Assembly: GCF_017876405.1 (NCBI RefSeq)
Contig: NZ_JAGINW010000001.1
Location: 4,911,203 to 4,975,202, forward strand
Length of the DNA stretch: 64,000 nt
Direction: 5' to 3'
Source: Kibdelosporangium banguiense
Lineage (GTDB): Bacteria > Actinomycetota > Actinomycetes > Mycobacteriales > Pseudonocardiaceae
Both the position numbers and the translations under genes were made by a program. Under the pieces are notes generated by a model that was given only the letters and a program-made list of their open reading frames with translations, did not search any database and had not been told where the DNA came from. Below are positions 27,696 through 36,313 of the stretch, piece after piece (the first letter of the stretch is position 1; each line of letters starts with the position of its first letter).

Positions 27696-28505
27696 TCACT
27701 GGCCGGTCAGCTCGACGATCGCGCGGGCCACGCGATCCGGCGCCTCCAACGGAAGCATGTGACCGGCACCTTGAACCTCTTCGAAACGGGCATTGGGCAG
27801 CGTCTCGGCCACGGTCCGGCCGAGCTCCGGCTTGATGACATGGTCGGCGTCGCCGTGCAGGACGGTGGCGGGCACCTTGACCTCGGCGAGCCCGGACCGC
27901 AGATCCATTCCCTGCGAGCAGCCGAAGTAGGCGGACCGGACCTGACGGGCGGTGCCGGCGAACAGGGCGCGGTGCGCCTCCAGGGCCTCGGCGGAGATCC
28001 CTGGGCCCACGGTGCTGCCGATCAGCTTGCGGCCGAGCGGGGGGATCTTGAGCAGAAGGGCCACGAGCGGGTTGCCCATCTGCTTGACCTCGCTCTTGGG
28101 CACGTTGCGGTCGTGGGCCGCGGTGCCCAGCAGAACCAGGCCGCGCAGCCGGGACGAGTTGGTGATGGCGTGCGACATGGCCGCGAACCCGCCGCCTGAA
28201 TGGCCTGCCACCACGGCGTCCTGAGCGTCCACACTGGCCAGAACGGCCTCGAGGTCCAGCGCGAGGCGGGCGATCCCGATCGGGGAAACGCCCAAAGTGG
28301 ACTCGCCGTTGCCGCGCTGGTCGTATGTCACGACCGAAAGGCCTTCGGCGACCAGCAAAGCAACGACGTAGTTCCAGATACCCCGACCGGCTGCCCAGCC
28401 GTGCGAGAGCACGACTGTAGGCCCGCCGACCTGGCCCGTCACGGAAACTGCGAGCTTGGCACCGTCGTCAGTGCGGATGACGTCCGACACCGTCGGCGCG
28501 CTCAC
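27696..28505 (-). CDS. Alpha/beta hydrolase
   Basis: A 269-residue soluble serine hydrolase. The nucleophile elbow is VAGHSGGGFAA, the oxyanion-hole region is VLSHGWAAG, and the catalytic Asp and His are in LHGDADHV and GAGHMLPLEAP. It is the last gene of a minus-strand operon (monooxygenase, FAD oxidase, cyclase-like protein, hydrolase) and overlaps the start-stop junction with the previous gene. It may act as a thioesterase or lactone hydrolase following Baeyer-Villiger oxidation; that is inference. Confidence 0.87.
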   Translation of the reverse strand: MSAPTVSDVIRTDDGAKLAVSVTGQVGGPTVVLSHGWAAGRGIWNYVVALLVAEGLSVVTYDQRGNGESTLGVSPIGIARLALDLEAVLASVDAQDAVVAGHSGGGFAAMSHAITNSSRLRGLVLLGTAAHDRNVPKSEVKQMGNPLVALLLKIPPLGRKLIGSTVGPGISAEALEAHRALFAGTARQVRSAYFGCSQGMDLRSGLAEVKVPATVLHGDADHVIKPELGRTVAETLPNARFEEVQGAGHMLPLEAPDRVARAIVELTGQ

Positions 28506-28993
28506 CGGGCTACTCCGTTCGCTGTGTGCCGGCCACCCAGGCGGCTGTTGAGGTTAGAGAAGGCCAGTTGCGCGGCCTGCGAGTGCTTGAGTCCCACGTC
28601 GGCGACCTTGGCCAGGATCTTGACGAAACCCTGCGGCTGCGCCTTGAAGTGGATCGACACGCGGGTGCTCAGGCCGCCGTTGACCGGCTCCAGCGTGAAC
28701 GTCACGTGGCCGCGGAACACGCCTTCGAAGTACTCGGCGTCCAGCCTGCGGCCGGGGTCGACCGCGGTCGTCCGCGAGGTGAACCGCAGTTTCGGACCGC
28801 CCTTGTCCACGCCCTTGGCGTGCACGGTCCACTTGACCTCGGTACCGACCTGGTCGGGCGGCCCCGAGGCGGAGAAGGTGTTGAAGGGAACCCAGAAACC
28901 GGCGGCACCGCTCAGTTCAGCGACCAGTGCCTGCCAGACCAGGTCGGGCGAAGTGTCGATGAAGGCCTCATCGATGATGTCGTAGCCGCTCAC
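28502..28993 (-). CDS. SRPBCC (START-like) family protein
   Basis: A 163-residue protein of the polyketide cyclase/dehydrase and lipid-binding fold: an N-terminal DEAFIDTSPDLVWQALVAEL strand-helix, a central beta sheet (GTEVKWTVHAKG, RGHVTFTLEPVNGG) and a long C-terminal helix (LKHSQAAQLAFSNLNSRL). Such proteins bind hydrophobic substrates and can act as cyclases or aromatases. It lies between the FAD oxidase and the hydrolase, overlapping the latter by 4 bp. Confidence 0.82.
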   Translation of the reverse strand: MSGYDIIDEAFIDTSPDLVWQALVAELSGAAGFWVPFNTFSASGPPDQVGTEVKWTVHAKGVDKGGPKLRFTSRTTAVDPGRRLDAEYFEGVFRGHVTFTLEPVNGGLSTRVSIHFKAQPQGFVKILAKVADVGLKHSQAAQLAFSNLNSRLGGRHTANGVAR

Positions 28994-29093
28994 GGTAATG
29001 CCTCCAGGAATTCACGGTTGGCTGGAACGAGGACAGGGGCGCTGCCGGCCCCTGCCCTCGCCCTTTGTCCCACGGCGAGTAGGACCAGACAGG

Positions 29094-30590
29094 TCAGGCG
29101 AAGAAGCCCTGACCGGGCGCGAGGATGGAATCCGGGTCATAGCGCCGCTTCGAGCTGACCAGGAAGTCCCAGTTGGACCCGAAGTGCCGTTTCCACTGAG
29201 CCGGATTCATTCCGGGGATCGCACCGATGAGATAACGCTTGCCGCCCAAGGACACCAGCTTGTCGTAGAACCTGCGGTTCTGCGCCAGGTAGGCCTGGAT
29301 GTTGGGGTCGCCGGGCGGCGGCATCCGCAGCAGGTCACAGAGGTACGCCACCGGCTCGTTCGGCTTGGCGAACAGCGGCCGCGTGACCTGCGCGGTCTGC
29401 AACGGCGAAAGGATCGAGAAGCCCGCACCGAGCTGGTCGGCAGTCAGTTCGGACAACACGAACGGGATGAACGTCTGGATCTTGGACGCCGGCACGATCA
29501 TGCTGAGCCACGGGTGTGGCCCGTCCCAGAAGCCGCCGTCCTTCCACGCCTGCTCTCCCGGGTCCACCCGGTAGGTCCAGTCGCGGAAGTCGTGGTCGTT
29601 GACCTGCAGCGCGGCCCGCTCGTCGTTCAGCCCGGCCAGCAGCTTCGCGTCGTCGGGCACGGTCGGCGACGAGTAGTAGAACCCGCCTTCGAGCTGGTAC
29701 CACCAGCCGGAGTCGTCCGGCTTGCGGGAGAAGTAGCCACCCTGCTGGGTGAACCGGCCGTCGCGCATCAGGAACTCCTGGTCGCGCTGCCACTTGGCCA
29801 GGTCGGTGTAGGACAGGGTGAACATCCGGATCCGCTGGGGCGCCTTCATCAGCCGGATCTTGGCCTTGGTGATGATGGCCACCTGACCGCCACCGTTGAT
29901 GACGGCGTTGAACAGGTCCGGGCACACAGTGGGCGACGCGGTCAGCACGCGGCCATCGCCGGTGACGACCTCGATCTCCTCGATCATCTGTGAGAAAACG
30001 CTGTACTTCGGCACCGTGCCGCCGAATCCGCCGACGGATGCCACACCGCCGACCGACAGCCGCAGATAGTCGGTCTGCGACGGGACGATCAGCCCACGGT
30101 CCAAAGTGGCCGCGGCGAGGTCGTGGAGGGAAACGCCCGAGCCCACCACCGCGTGGGTCGAGGTGATGCTGTGGATCTTGTTGAAGGACTTGCCGTCGAT
30201 CGCGATACCACCGGGTGCCAGGGCGTTGCCCCAGAACGAGTGCGACTCCGGCGCGTCGGCGGAGCTGCTCTGCGCGTTCACGGCGACCTTGAGCCGGTTC
30301 GCCCGGGCGTAGTTGACGATCTTGACGACGTCCTGCACCGAACCGGCACGTAACACCGCTTTCGGTGCTCCGGTGACAAAACCGCCCCAGTCCTTGGCGA
30401 ACTCGCCCAGCACCTGCGGTGAGGTCACCAGCGTGCCGTCCAGCGGTGGTACGGGAGCCACCGTCGAGGCCTGCGCGGAGCCGGCCTCGGCGGTGACCCA
30501 CGAACTTGAGACTGCGCTCCAGCCGACCACAACAGCACCGGCGCCGATCCCTCTCAGGACGTTCCGCCGGGAGTGTGCGCTGCTGCTCAT
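29094..30590 (-). CDS. Tat-exported FAD-linked oxidase (VAO/cytokinin-dehydrogenase-like)
   Basis: A 498-residue secreted flavoprotein. A twin-arginine signal (SRRNVLRGIGAGAVVVG) starts it. The FAD-binding type 4 domain covers about 55-240 (APKAVLRAGSVQDVVKIVNYA, LRLSVGGVASVGGFGG, GGGQVAIITKAKI), and the C-terminal half resembles the cytokinin-dehydrogenase substrate domain, ending in YDPDSILAPGQGFF. The usual GHS motif whose His binds FAD covalently is replaced by the NAQSSSADAPE region, so the flavin may be non-covalent. It lies 25 bp downstream of the monooxygenase. The substrate is unknown. Confidence 0.85.
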   Translation of the reverse strand: MSSSAHSRRNVLRGIGAGAVVVGWSAVSSSWVTAEAGSAQASTVAPVPPLDGTLVTSPQVLGEFAKDWGGFVTGAPKAVLRAGSVQDVVKIVNYARANRLKVAVNAQSSSADAPESHSFWGNALAPGGIAIDGKSFNKIHSITSTHAVVGSGVSLHDLAAATLDRGLIVPSQTDYLRLSVGGVASVGGFGGTVPKYSVFSQMIEEIEVVTGDGRVLTASPTVCPDLFNAVINGGGQVAIITKAKIRLMKAPQRIRMFTLSYTDLAKWQRDQEFLMRDGRFTQQGGYFSRKPDDSGWWYQLEGGFYYSSPTVPDDAKLLAGLNDERAALQVNDHDFRDWTYRVDPGEQAWKDGGFWDGPHPWLSMIVPASKIQTFIPFVLSELTADQLGAGFSILSPLQTAQVTRPLFAKPNEPVAYLCDLLRMPPPGDPNIQAYLAQNRRFYDKLVSLGGKRYLIGAIPGMNPAQWKRHFGSNWDFLVSSKRRYDPDSILAPGQGFFA

Positions 30591-30615
30591 CGATCCCCTC
30601 CAGTTGGGATTCTCG

Positions 30616-32175
30616 CTATGCCTTCACGTCGGCATGCGTTTCGGCGCCAGCCAGTGTGGCGACCTGGTATGCCTGCAGGTCGAACTTCTTGGTGCTCTTG
30701 ATGAACTTGCGGGTCGAGTTCGCCCAGATGGACGGGTTGCGGCCGGTCGAGTCGGTGTACCAGCTCGTGCAGGTACTGGCGTCGAAGACCGAACCCTCCA
30801 GCCAGGACTCGATCTCCTTGTTGTAGGTCTCCTGCACTTCCTCGTTGACCTCGACGCTCGACAGCCCGCGCTTGTTCATCTGCTTGACCGCGTCGACGAC
30901 GTAGGCGATCTGTCCTTCGATCATCAGGGTCTGCGAGGAGTGACCAAGTGTGGTGTTGGGGCCGAGCATCAAGAACAGGTTCGGGAAACCGGCCACTGTG
31001 GTCCCCCGGTATGCCTTCATTCCACCTGCTTCCCAGGCGTCGGCAAGCTTAACGCCGCCGCGGCCGGTGAGCTTCTCGGCGATTGGACGCTTGGTGGCCA
31101 GGAAGCCCGTACCGAGGATGATGGCGTCGACGGCACGCTCTTTGCCATCGGAGCCGATGATCCCGTTCGCGGTCACCTTGCCGATCTCACCGTCGATGAT
31201 CTCGACGTTCTCCTGCTGGATGGCCGGGTACCACTTGTTGGAGAACAGCAGCCGCTTGCAGGCGACCGCGAAGTTGGGGGTCAGCCGCGCGCGCAGCTCG
31301 GGGTCCGGCACGCTCTTGGCCAAGTGCTTACCGAAGGCGTTCGCCTGAATGGTCTTCTCGGCCAGCGCGGGCCGCTTGTACAGGAACATCAGGATCTCAC
31401 GGCCGTTGCGGTTGAAACCACGGCGGAACGCGCGGTAGCCGGGAAGGTTCTTCAACGCCCACGCGTGCAGGCCCTTGATGGGCTTGTCGGGCTTCGGGCC
31501 GATCCACGGCGCGCTGCGCTGGTAGAGGTCCAGGTGGCCGACCTTGGGCTGGATCGCGGGCACGAACTGGATCGCCGAGGCGCCGGTGCCGACCACCGCG
31601 ACGTTGCGGCCGTCGAGCTCGTAGTCGTGGTCCCACTGCGACGAGTGCATGATCTTGCCCTGGAAGTCGCCGATACCAGGGATGTCGGGGATCACCGGGT
31701 CGGACAGGTAGCCGGAGCCGGCCACCAGGACCTGCGCGGTGAGGTCGCCCTGGCTGGTCTTGATGTGCCAGCGGCGGGTGTGCTCGTCCCAGCGCGCGTC
31801 GAGGACCTCGTGGCCGAACCGGACGTACGGCCGGATCCCGTAGCGGTCGGCGATGTCGCGCAGGTAGTCGAAGATCTCCTGGCGCGTGGCGTAAGTGCTG
31901 TTCCAGTCGGACTTCTGCGCGAACGAGTAGGAGTACAACAAGGAAGCCACGTCGCAGGCACAGCCCGGGTAGGTGTTGTCACGCCAGGTGCCGCCGACCT
32001 CGTCCGCCCGCTCGAGCAGCACGAAGTCGTTGATCTTGTTCTCCAGCAAGCGGATCGCCACGCCCAGGCCCGAGAACCCGGTGCCGACAATGGCGACCTT
32101 CACGTGTGGCGTGGGCCGCCCGCCTGTACCGGTCCGGACGCTCTGGTTGGTCTCGTTGTTGACGGTGCTCGTCAC
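30616..32175 (-). CDS. Baeyer-Villiger type flavin monooxygenase
   Basis: A 519-residue cytoplasmic NADPH-dependent monooxygenase that would insert oxygen next to a ketone or oxidise a heteroatom. I chose the GTG at 32175, which has AGGAGG spaced 7 nt, instead of the 50-residue longer frame. Key motifs: FAD GXGXXG (VAIVGTGFSGLGVAIRL), the Baeyer-Villiger fingerprint FQGKIMHSSQWD, the NADPH Rossmann motif VAVVGTGASAIQ, and a C-terminal GPNTTLGHSS. It heads the minus-strand operon behind a minus-strand SARP-type box. Confidence 0.92.
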   Translation of the reverse strand: MTSTVNNETNQSVRTGTGGRPTPHVKVAIVGTGFSGLGVAIRLLENKINDFVLLERADEVGGTWRDNTYPGCACDVASLLYSYSFAQKSDWNSTYATRQEIFDYLRDIADRYGIRPYVRFGHEVLDARWDEHTRRWHIKTSQGDLTAQVLVAGSGYLSDPVIPDIPGIGDFQGKIMHSSQWDHDYELDGRNVAVVGTGASAIQFVPAIQPKVGHLDLYQRSAPWIGPKPDKPIKGLHAWALKNLPGYRAFRRGFNRNGREILMFLYKRPALAEKTIQANAFGKHLAKSVPDPELRARLTPNFAVACKRLLFSNKWYPAIQQENVEIIDGEIGKVTANGIIGSDGKERAVDAIILGTGFLATKRPIAEKLTGRGGVKLADAWEAGGMKAYRGTTVAGFPNLFLMLGPNTTLGHSSQTLMIEGQIAYVVDAVKQMNKRGLSSVEVNEEVQETYNKEIESWLEGSVFDASTCTSWYTDSTGRNPSIWANSTRKFIKSTKKFDLQAYQVATLAGAETHADVKA

Positions 32176-32262
32176 GGCTTGCCTCCTCAGGCGTTCCGCG
32201 CGAGAACAACGCGGAAGTTCGTATGTGTTCGAGCGGATGTTTGCCACTGAGGAAACCTGTGC

Positions 32263-32280
32263 ATCGCAAGACATGCGCAA
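32263..32280 (-). promoter_or_regulatory. SARP-type box 3 (minus strand, for the monooxygenase operon)
   Basis: Read on the minus strand: TTGCGCA (32280-32274), spacer TGTC, TTGCGAT (32269-32263), i.e. heptamers at 11-bp period. It points toward the monooxygenase gene. I see no convincing -10 hexamer at the expected distance, so it is less certain than boxes 1, 2, 5 and 6. Confidence 0.55.
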
Positions 32281-32300
32281 TATGCCCTTGGACGACCAGG

Positions 32301-32333
32301 GTTGCGCGTTCGTTGCGCCGCGCAAGCTTCACT
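32301..32333 (+). promoter_or_regulatory. SARP-type box 4 (plus strand, for the ACP/KSIII operon)
   Basis: A perfect repeat GTTGCGC (32301-32307) and GTTGCGC (32312-32318) with a 4-bp spacer. A weak -10 (TTCACT, 32328-32333) lies 9 nt on. Together with box 3 it makes this 235-bp divergent gap (32176-32410) a two-way SARP control region. Confidence 0.68.
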
Positions 32334-32410
32334 GCTTCCCAGAACGGCAGCCCTGGGGCCGGAACCTACACACAAGCCGGCCGGCAGGGCAATCGAGAGG
32401 AGCCAGGCAA

Positions 32411-32671
32411 ATGGAACTGCCCACCGTGGAAGAGCTGGCCGCCCAGCTTGCAGCAGTCTCGGGAGCTGCCGAGCTCGACGCAGACGAGGCCATCCAGCGT
32501 AACTCCGACATCGACTCGCTGGACCTGATGGAATGGCTTTACGGCTTCCAGAACAAGTACCCGCACATCCCTGCCGACGAGTCGTTGTTCAGCGACATCG
32601 ACGACACGACGACGATGCGTGATGTGCACGCCCGGCTCGTCGCGCTGGTCGCCCAGCCGTCCGAAGCGTAA
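32411..32671 (+). CDS. Acyl carrier protein (ACP1)
   Basis: An 86-residue carrier protein. The phosphopantetheine attachment Ser is S36 in SDIDSLDLMEW. It is acidic and helical, as expected. The ATG at 32411 has GAGGAG at 32394-32399. It is the first gene of an operon with KSIII, ketoreductase and carboxylase subunits, so it probably carries the acyl chain they build. Confidence 0.88.
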   Translation: MELPTVEELAAQLAAVSGAAELDADEAIQRNSDIDSLDLMEWLYGFQNKYPHIPADESLFSDIDDTTTMRDVHARLVALVAQPSEA

Positions 32672-32677
32672 GCCATC

Positions 32678-33664
32678 GTGGACGGCTTCGAAATCGCCGG
32701 GTGGGGCATGGCCGTACCCGAGCGCCGCGTCACCACAACGGAACTCGCGGCCCGCTTCGAGATTGATGAGGACTGGATCATCAGCCGTTGCGGGATCCAC
32801 GAGCGCCGGGCGATCGACCCGGGTCAGTCGACTGCCTCACTGGCGATCGACGCGGGCCGGCAGGCGCTTGAACGGGCAGGGCTGACCGGCAAGGACATCG
32901 CCCACCTCATCGTGGCGAGTGCGACGCCGGAACAGCTCTCCCCGGCCACTTCCGCGTTCGTGCACCACGGTCTCGGCATCGCCGGGAGCGCGCATGACGT
33001 GAACGCGGAGTGCTCCGGTTTCATCTACGGCCTCGTCACCGGCGCGGCCCTGATGAAGGTGGATCCGCGGCCGATCCTGCTGATCGGCTCGGACACCCAC
33101 TCCACGCAGATCAACCCCAAGGACCGTGATCTGTCCATTTTGGTCGGCGACGGCGCCGGGGCGATCGTGCTCAAGCCGTCGCCGGTCGACTGGGTGCTGG
33201 CGTGGAACCTCGGTGCCGACGGCTCCCGCCAGGACAGCTTGCGGGTCCAGGCCGGCGGCAGCCGGATGCCGACCACCGCGACCAGTTTCGCGGAGGGTCT
33301 GCACTTCTCGGAGATCAAGGGAAACGAGATCTACCTCAACGCGGTCCGCTTCACTGTCCGCTCGGTGCGTGCCACGCTCGAGCAGGCCGGTCTGACGGTC
33401 GACGATGTCGATCACTTCGTTCCCCACCAGGCGAACATCAGGATCATCAACTCGATCCTCGACCACACCGGGCTCAAACCGGAGAAGCTGGTCACCAACC
33501 TGTGGAAGTACGGTAACACCGCCTCCGCGTCGATGCCCATCGCGATGTTCGACGCACTGGAGGAAGGCCGCTTCCGCGACGGTGACCTGGTTCTGCTGGC
33601 CGGCTTCGGCGCGGGCATGACATGGGGATCGGCACTTCTGAAGTGGGGCGGTGTTTCGGCATGA
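32678..33664 (+). CDS. Beta-ketoacyl-ACP synthase III (KSIII)
   Basis: A 328-residue initiation condensing enzyme that joins an acyl-CoA starter to malonyl-ACP. The triad is complete: C112 in NAECSGFIYG, H250 in FVPHQANIRI, N280 in KYGNTASAS. The GTG at 32678 lies 6 bp after the ACP1 stop. The starter-binding region ESRTGI of FabH reads ISRCGIHERR here. Its pairing with ACP1 and a ketoreductase indicates a dedicated type II system rather than primary fatty-acid synthesis. Confidence 0.92.
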   Translation: MDGFEIAGWGMAVPERRVTTTELAARFEIDEDWIISRCGIHERRAIDPGQSTASLAIDAGRQALERAGLTGKDIAHLIVASATPEQLSPATSAFVHHGLGIAGSAHDVNAECSGFIYGLVTGAALMKVDPRPILLIGSDTHSTQINPKDRDLSILVGDGAGAIVLKPSPVDWVLAWNLGADGSRQDSLRVQAGGSRMPTTATSFAEGLHFSEIKGNEIYLNAVRFTVRSVRATLEQAGLTVDDVDHFVPHQANIRIINSILDHTGLKPEKLVTNLWKYGNTASASMPIAMFDALEEGRFRDGDLVLLAGFGAGMTWGSALLKWGGVSA

Positions 33665-34422
33665 GCAGCCGGAAAGCATTCGTGGATGTCGCCCGCCCGG
33701 ACTCGCCGGTCGCCTTGGTGACCGGCGCGTCAGGCGGGCTGGGACAGGCGCTGGCGATCGAACTCGACGCGTTGGGGTGCCGGGTCGCCGTGCACTACAA
33801 CTCGTCGCGTGATCGTGCCCAGGCCGTCGCGGACAAGCTGGAGAACGACTCCTGCGTGGTGACGGGCAACGTCGCCTCGTGGGAGGAGGTCAACCAGATG
33901 TACAAGGAGGTCTCCGAGGCACTGGGGCCGATCGACATCCTGGTCAACAACGGCGGCATCCGCAAGGACTCGCTGATGGCGATGCAGTCGCCGGACGACT
34001 GGCGCCAGGTCATCGAGACCAACCTGATCGGTACGTTCCACACCTCGCGCGTCGCGGTCGGGCACATGCTGCGCAAGCGGTGGGGCCGGATCGTCAACGT
34101 GGTCTCGCCGTCCGGCCTGATCGCCTCGGCGGGCCAGACGGCGTACTCCGCCTCCAAGGCGGGCATCATCGGGTTCACCCGCACCCTGGCCGCCGAGTGC
34201 GGCCGCCGCGGTGTCACGGTGAACGCGCTGTCCCCGGGTTTCATGGTCACCACGATGACCAAGGACCTGTCGGACAACGTGATGGACTCCATCCGGGACA
34301 AGTCGCCGATCCCGAGGTTCGGCACCCCCGAGGAGGTCGCCCGCAGCATGGCCCTGTTCCTGGAATGCGACTTCACCACGGGACAGGTCATCAGCGTCGA
34401 CGGCGGTGTCTCGATCACCTGA
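33661..34422 (+). CDS. 3-oxoacyl-ACP reductase (FabG-like SDR)
   Basis: A 253-residue short-chain dehydrogenase that would reduce beta-ketoacyl-ACP with NADPH. It shows the TGASGGLGQAL cofactor motif, the NNGG motif, an active-site Ser in VVSPSG, YSASKAG for Tyr/Lys, and the C-terminal GQVISVDGG. The ATG overlaps the KSIII stop (ATGA at 33661-33664). It is the only ketoreductase visible in the cluster. Confidence 0.92.
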   Translation: MSSRKAFVDVARPDSPVALVTGASGGLGQALAIELDALGCRVAVHYNSSRDRAQAVADKLENDSCVVTGNVASWEEVNQMYKEVSEALGPIDILVNNGGIRKDSLMAMQSPDDWRQVIETNLIGTFHTSRVAVGHMLRKRWGRIVNVVSPSGLIASAGQTAYSASKAGIIGFTRTLAAECGRRGVTVNALSPGFMVTTMTKDLSDNVMDSIRDKSPIPRFGTPEEVARSMALFLECDFTTGQVISVDGGVSIT

Positions 34423-34485
34423 GTGAGTTCGCGGGCGGCCCGGGACATGTTCCCGGGCCATTCGCGGAAAAGGGAGTGTGAAGGC

Positions 34486-36039
34486 GTGACCACGGCTGAT
34501 ATGCACACGCGCGTCAAGGACCTTCAGCAGTTGCGGGAGGAGACTCGCGCCGGGGATCCGAAGGCTACCGAGGCACAGCGCTCACGGCGCAAGCTCACCG
34601 TGTACGAGCGGCTGGAGTTGCTGCTGGACAAAGGGTCCTTTGTGGAGGTTGAAGGACTTCGGCGGCACCGGGCCAGCGGCTTCGGGATGGAGCGGCGCAA
34701 GCCGCCCGGCGACGGCGTGGTCACCGGGTGGGGCACAGTCGAAGGGCGGACGGTGTTCGTCTACGCCCACGACTTCCGGATCTTCGGCGGCTCGCTCGGC
34801 GAGGCGCACGCCCAGAAGATCCACAAGATCATGGACATGGCCGAGTCCACCGGTGCGCCCTTGATCAGTCTCAATGACGGCGCGGGCGCACGGATCCAGG
34901 AAGGTGTCACGGCGCTCGCCGGCTACGGAGGGATTTTCCGGCGAAATGTACGAGCTTCGGGTGTCATCCCCCAGATCAGTGTCATGCTCGGCCCGTGTGC
35001 GGGTGGTGCGGCCTATTCTCCGGCTCTCACCGACTTCGTGTTCATGGTCCGTGACGTCTCGCAGATGTTCATCACGGGACCGGACGTTGTTCAGGCGGTA
35101 ACCGCCGAACAAGTCACCCACGACCAGCTCGGCGGCGCGGACGTGCACGCCGGCAACGGCGTCGCGTCCTTTGTGTACGACGACGAGGCGACCTGCCTGC
35201 ACGACGTCCGTTACCTGGTTTCGATGTTGCCGTCGAACAACCAGGAGCAGCCGCCCACGCTGCCGTCCAACGACCCCGCTGACCGGCGCAACGAGTCTCT
35301 GCTCGACGTGGTCCCGGCCGAGCCCGGTCAGTCCTACGACATGCACGACGTGATCGAGGAGATCGTCGACGACGGCGAGCTCCTTGAGCTGCACGACCAC
35401 TGGGCGCCGAACGTGATCACCGCGCTGGCGCGCCTGCACGGCACGACCGTCGGCATCGTGGCCAACCAGCCGCGGTACTTCGCCGGCGTGCTGGACATCA
35501 AATCGTCGGAGAAGGCCGCGCGGTTCGTGCAGACCTGCGATGCCTTCAACATCCCGATCGTGACCCTGGTGGACGTCCCAGGCTTCCTGCCCGGCACCGA
35601 CCAGGAGCACAACGGGATCATCCGGCACGGCGCCAAACTGCTGTACGCGTACTGCAACGCCACTGTGCCAAGGATCCAGATGATCCTGCGCAAGGCCTAC
35701 GGCGGCGCGTACATCGTGATGGACTCCCGGTCGATCGGTTCGGACCTGTCGTTCGCGTGGCCCACCAACGAGATCGCGGTGATGGGTGCCGACGGCGCGG
35801 CGAACGTGATCTTCCGCCGGGACATCGCGGCGTCCGACGACCCGGACGCCACCCGGTTGCAGAAGATGAACGAGTACAAGGACAAGCTGATGCACCCGTA
35901 CTACGCTGCGGAGAACGGCTTGGTCGACGACGTGATCGACCCCGCGGACACCCGCGAGATCCTGATCAACGCGTTGGCGATGCTGCGCACCAAGCGCGGC
36001 TCGTTCAGCTACGCCAAGCACGGGAACCCGCCGGTATGA
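34486..36039 (+). CDS. Acyl-CoA carboxylase carboxyltransferase (beta) subunit
   Basis: A 517-residue AccB/PccB-type subunit that carboxylates an acyl-CoA (acetyl- or propionyl-CoA) using biotin-carboxyl-carrier protein; the biotin-bearing alpha subunit must come from elsewhere. Crotonase-like halves show LNDGAGARIQEGV, GPCAGGAAYSPA and RKAYGGAYIVMDS. At the specificity position known from Streptomyces AccB/PccB (after AYGGAY) it has Ile rather than Asp, which suggests acetyl-CoA and hence malonyl-CoA supply. The GTG at 34486 is preceded by GGGAG and GAAGG. It overlaps the epsilon subunit. Confidence 0.93.
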   Translation: MTTADMHTRVKDLQQLREETRAGDPKATEAQRSRRKLTVYERLELLLDKGSFVEVEGLRRHRASGFGMERRKPPGDGVVTGWGTVEGRTVFVYAHDFRIFGGSLGEAHAQKIHKIMDMAESTGAPLISLNDGAGARIQEGVTALAGYGGIFRRNVRASGVIPQISVMLGPCAGGAAYSPALTDFVFMVRDVSQMFITGPDVVQAVTAEQVTHDQLGGADVHAGNGVASFVYDDEATCLHDVRYLVSMLPSNNQEQPPTLPSNDPADRRNESLLDVVPAEPGQSYDMHDVIEEIVDDGELLELHDHWAPNVITALARLHGTTVGIVANQPRYFAGVLDIKSSEKAARFVQTCDAFNIPIVTLVDVPGFLPGTDQEHNGIIRHGAKLLYAYCNATVPRIQMILRKAYGGAYIVMDSRSIGSDLSFAWPTNEIAVMGADGAANVIFRRDIAASDDPDATRLQKMNEYKDKLMHPYYAAENGLVDDVIDPADTREILINALAMLRTKRGSFSYAKHGNPPV

Positions 36040-36248
36040 CCCCCGCCGACGTGATCGTGCTGAAGGGTCAGCCGGACGACGAGGAACTTGCTGCGTTGGT
36101 CGCGGTGATTACCGCGCTCAACGCGAAGGCGGCGGCCGCTGCCAAGGACAGCGGTCCCGCGGGCGGGCTGTGGGCCTCAGGCCCCGGCAGGCCGGCCTAC
36201 CGCCCGCCCGGTGCCTGGACCCAGTTGCGGTCCACCCGGGCTGCCTGA
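36036..36248 (+). CDS. Acyl-CoA carboxylase epsilon subunit
   Basis: A 70-residue accessory subunit found only in actinobacterial acyl-CoA carboxylases, where it tightens the alpha-beta complex. It has the VIVLKGQPDDEELAALVAVI helix and the RPAYRPPGAWTQ C-terminal motif. It overlaps the beta subunit by ATGA (36036-36039). Confidence 0.85.
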   Translation: MTPADVIVLKGQPDDEELAALVAVITALNAKAAAAAKDSGPAGGLWASGPGRPAYRPPGAWTQLRSTRAA

Positions 36249-36260
36249 GGAAGAGAAACA

Positions 36261-36309
36261 GCCCCCTTGTGAGTACTGCGTTGTGGCCGAAGTACTCACA
36301 AGGGGGCTA
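36261..36309. terminator. Bidirectional terminator between the carboxylase operon and the SARP gene
   Basis: An 18-bp perfect stem (36261-36278 with 36292-36309) and a 13-nt loop, in the convergent gap. The arms contain CCCCTTGTGAGTACT, sharing CCCCTTGTGAGT with the hairpin at 27647. Confidence 0.8.
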
Positions 36310-36313
36310 TCGG

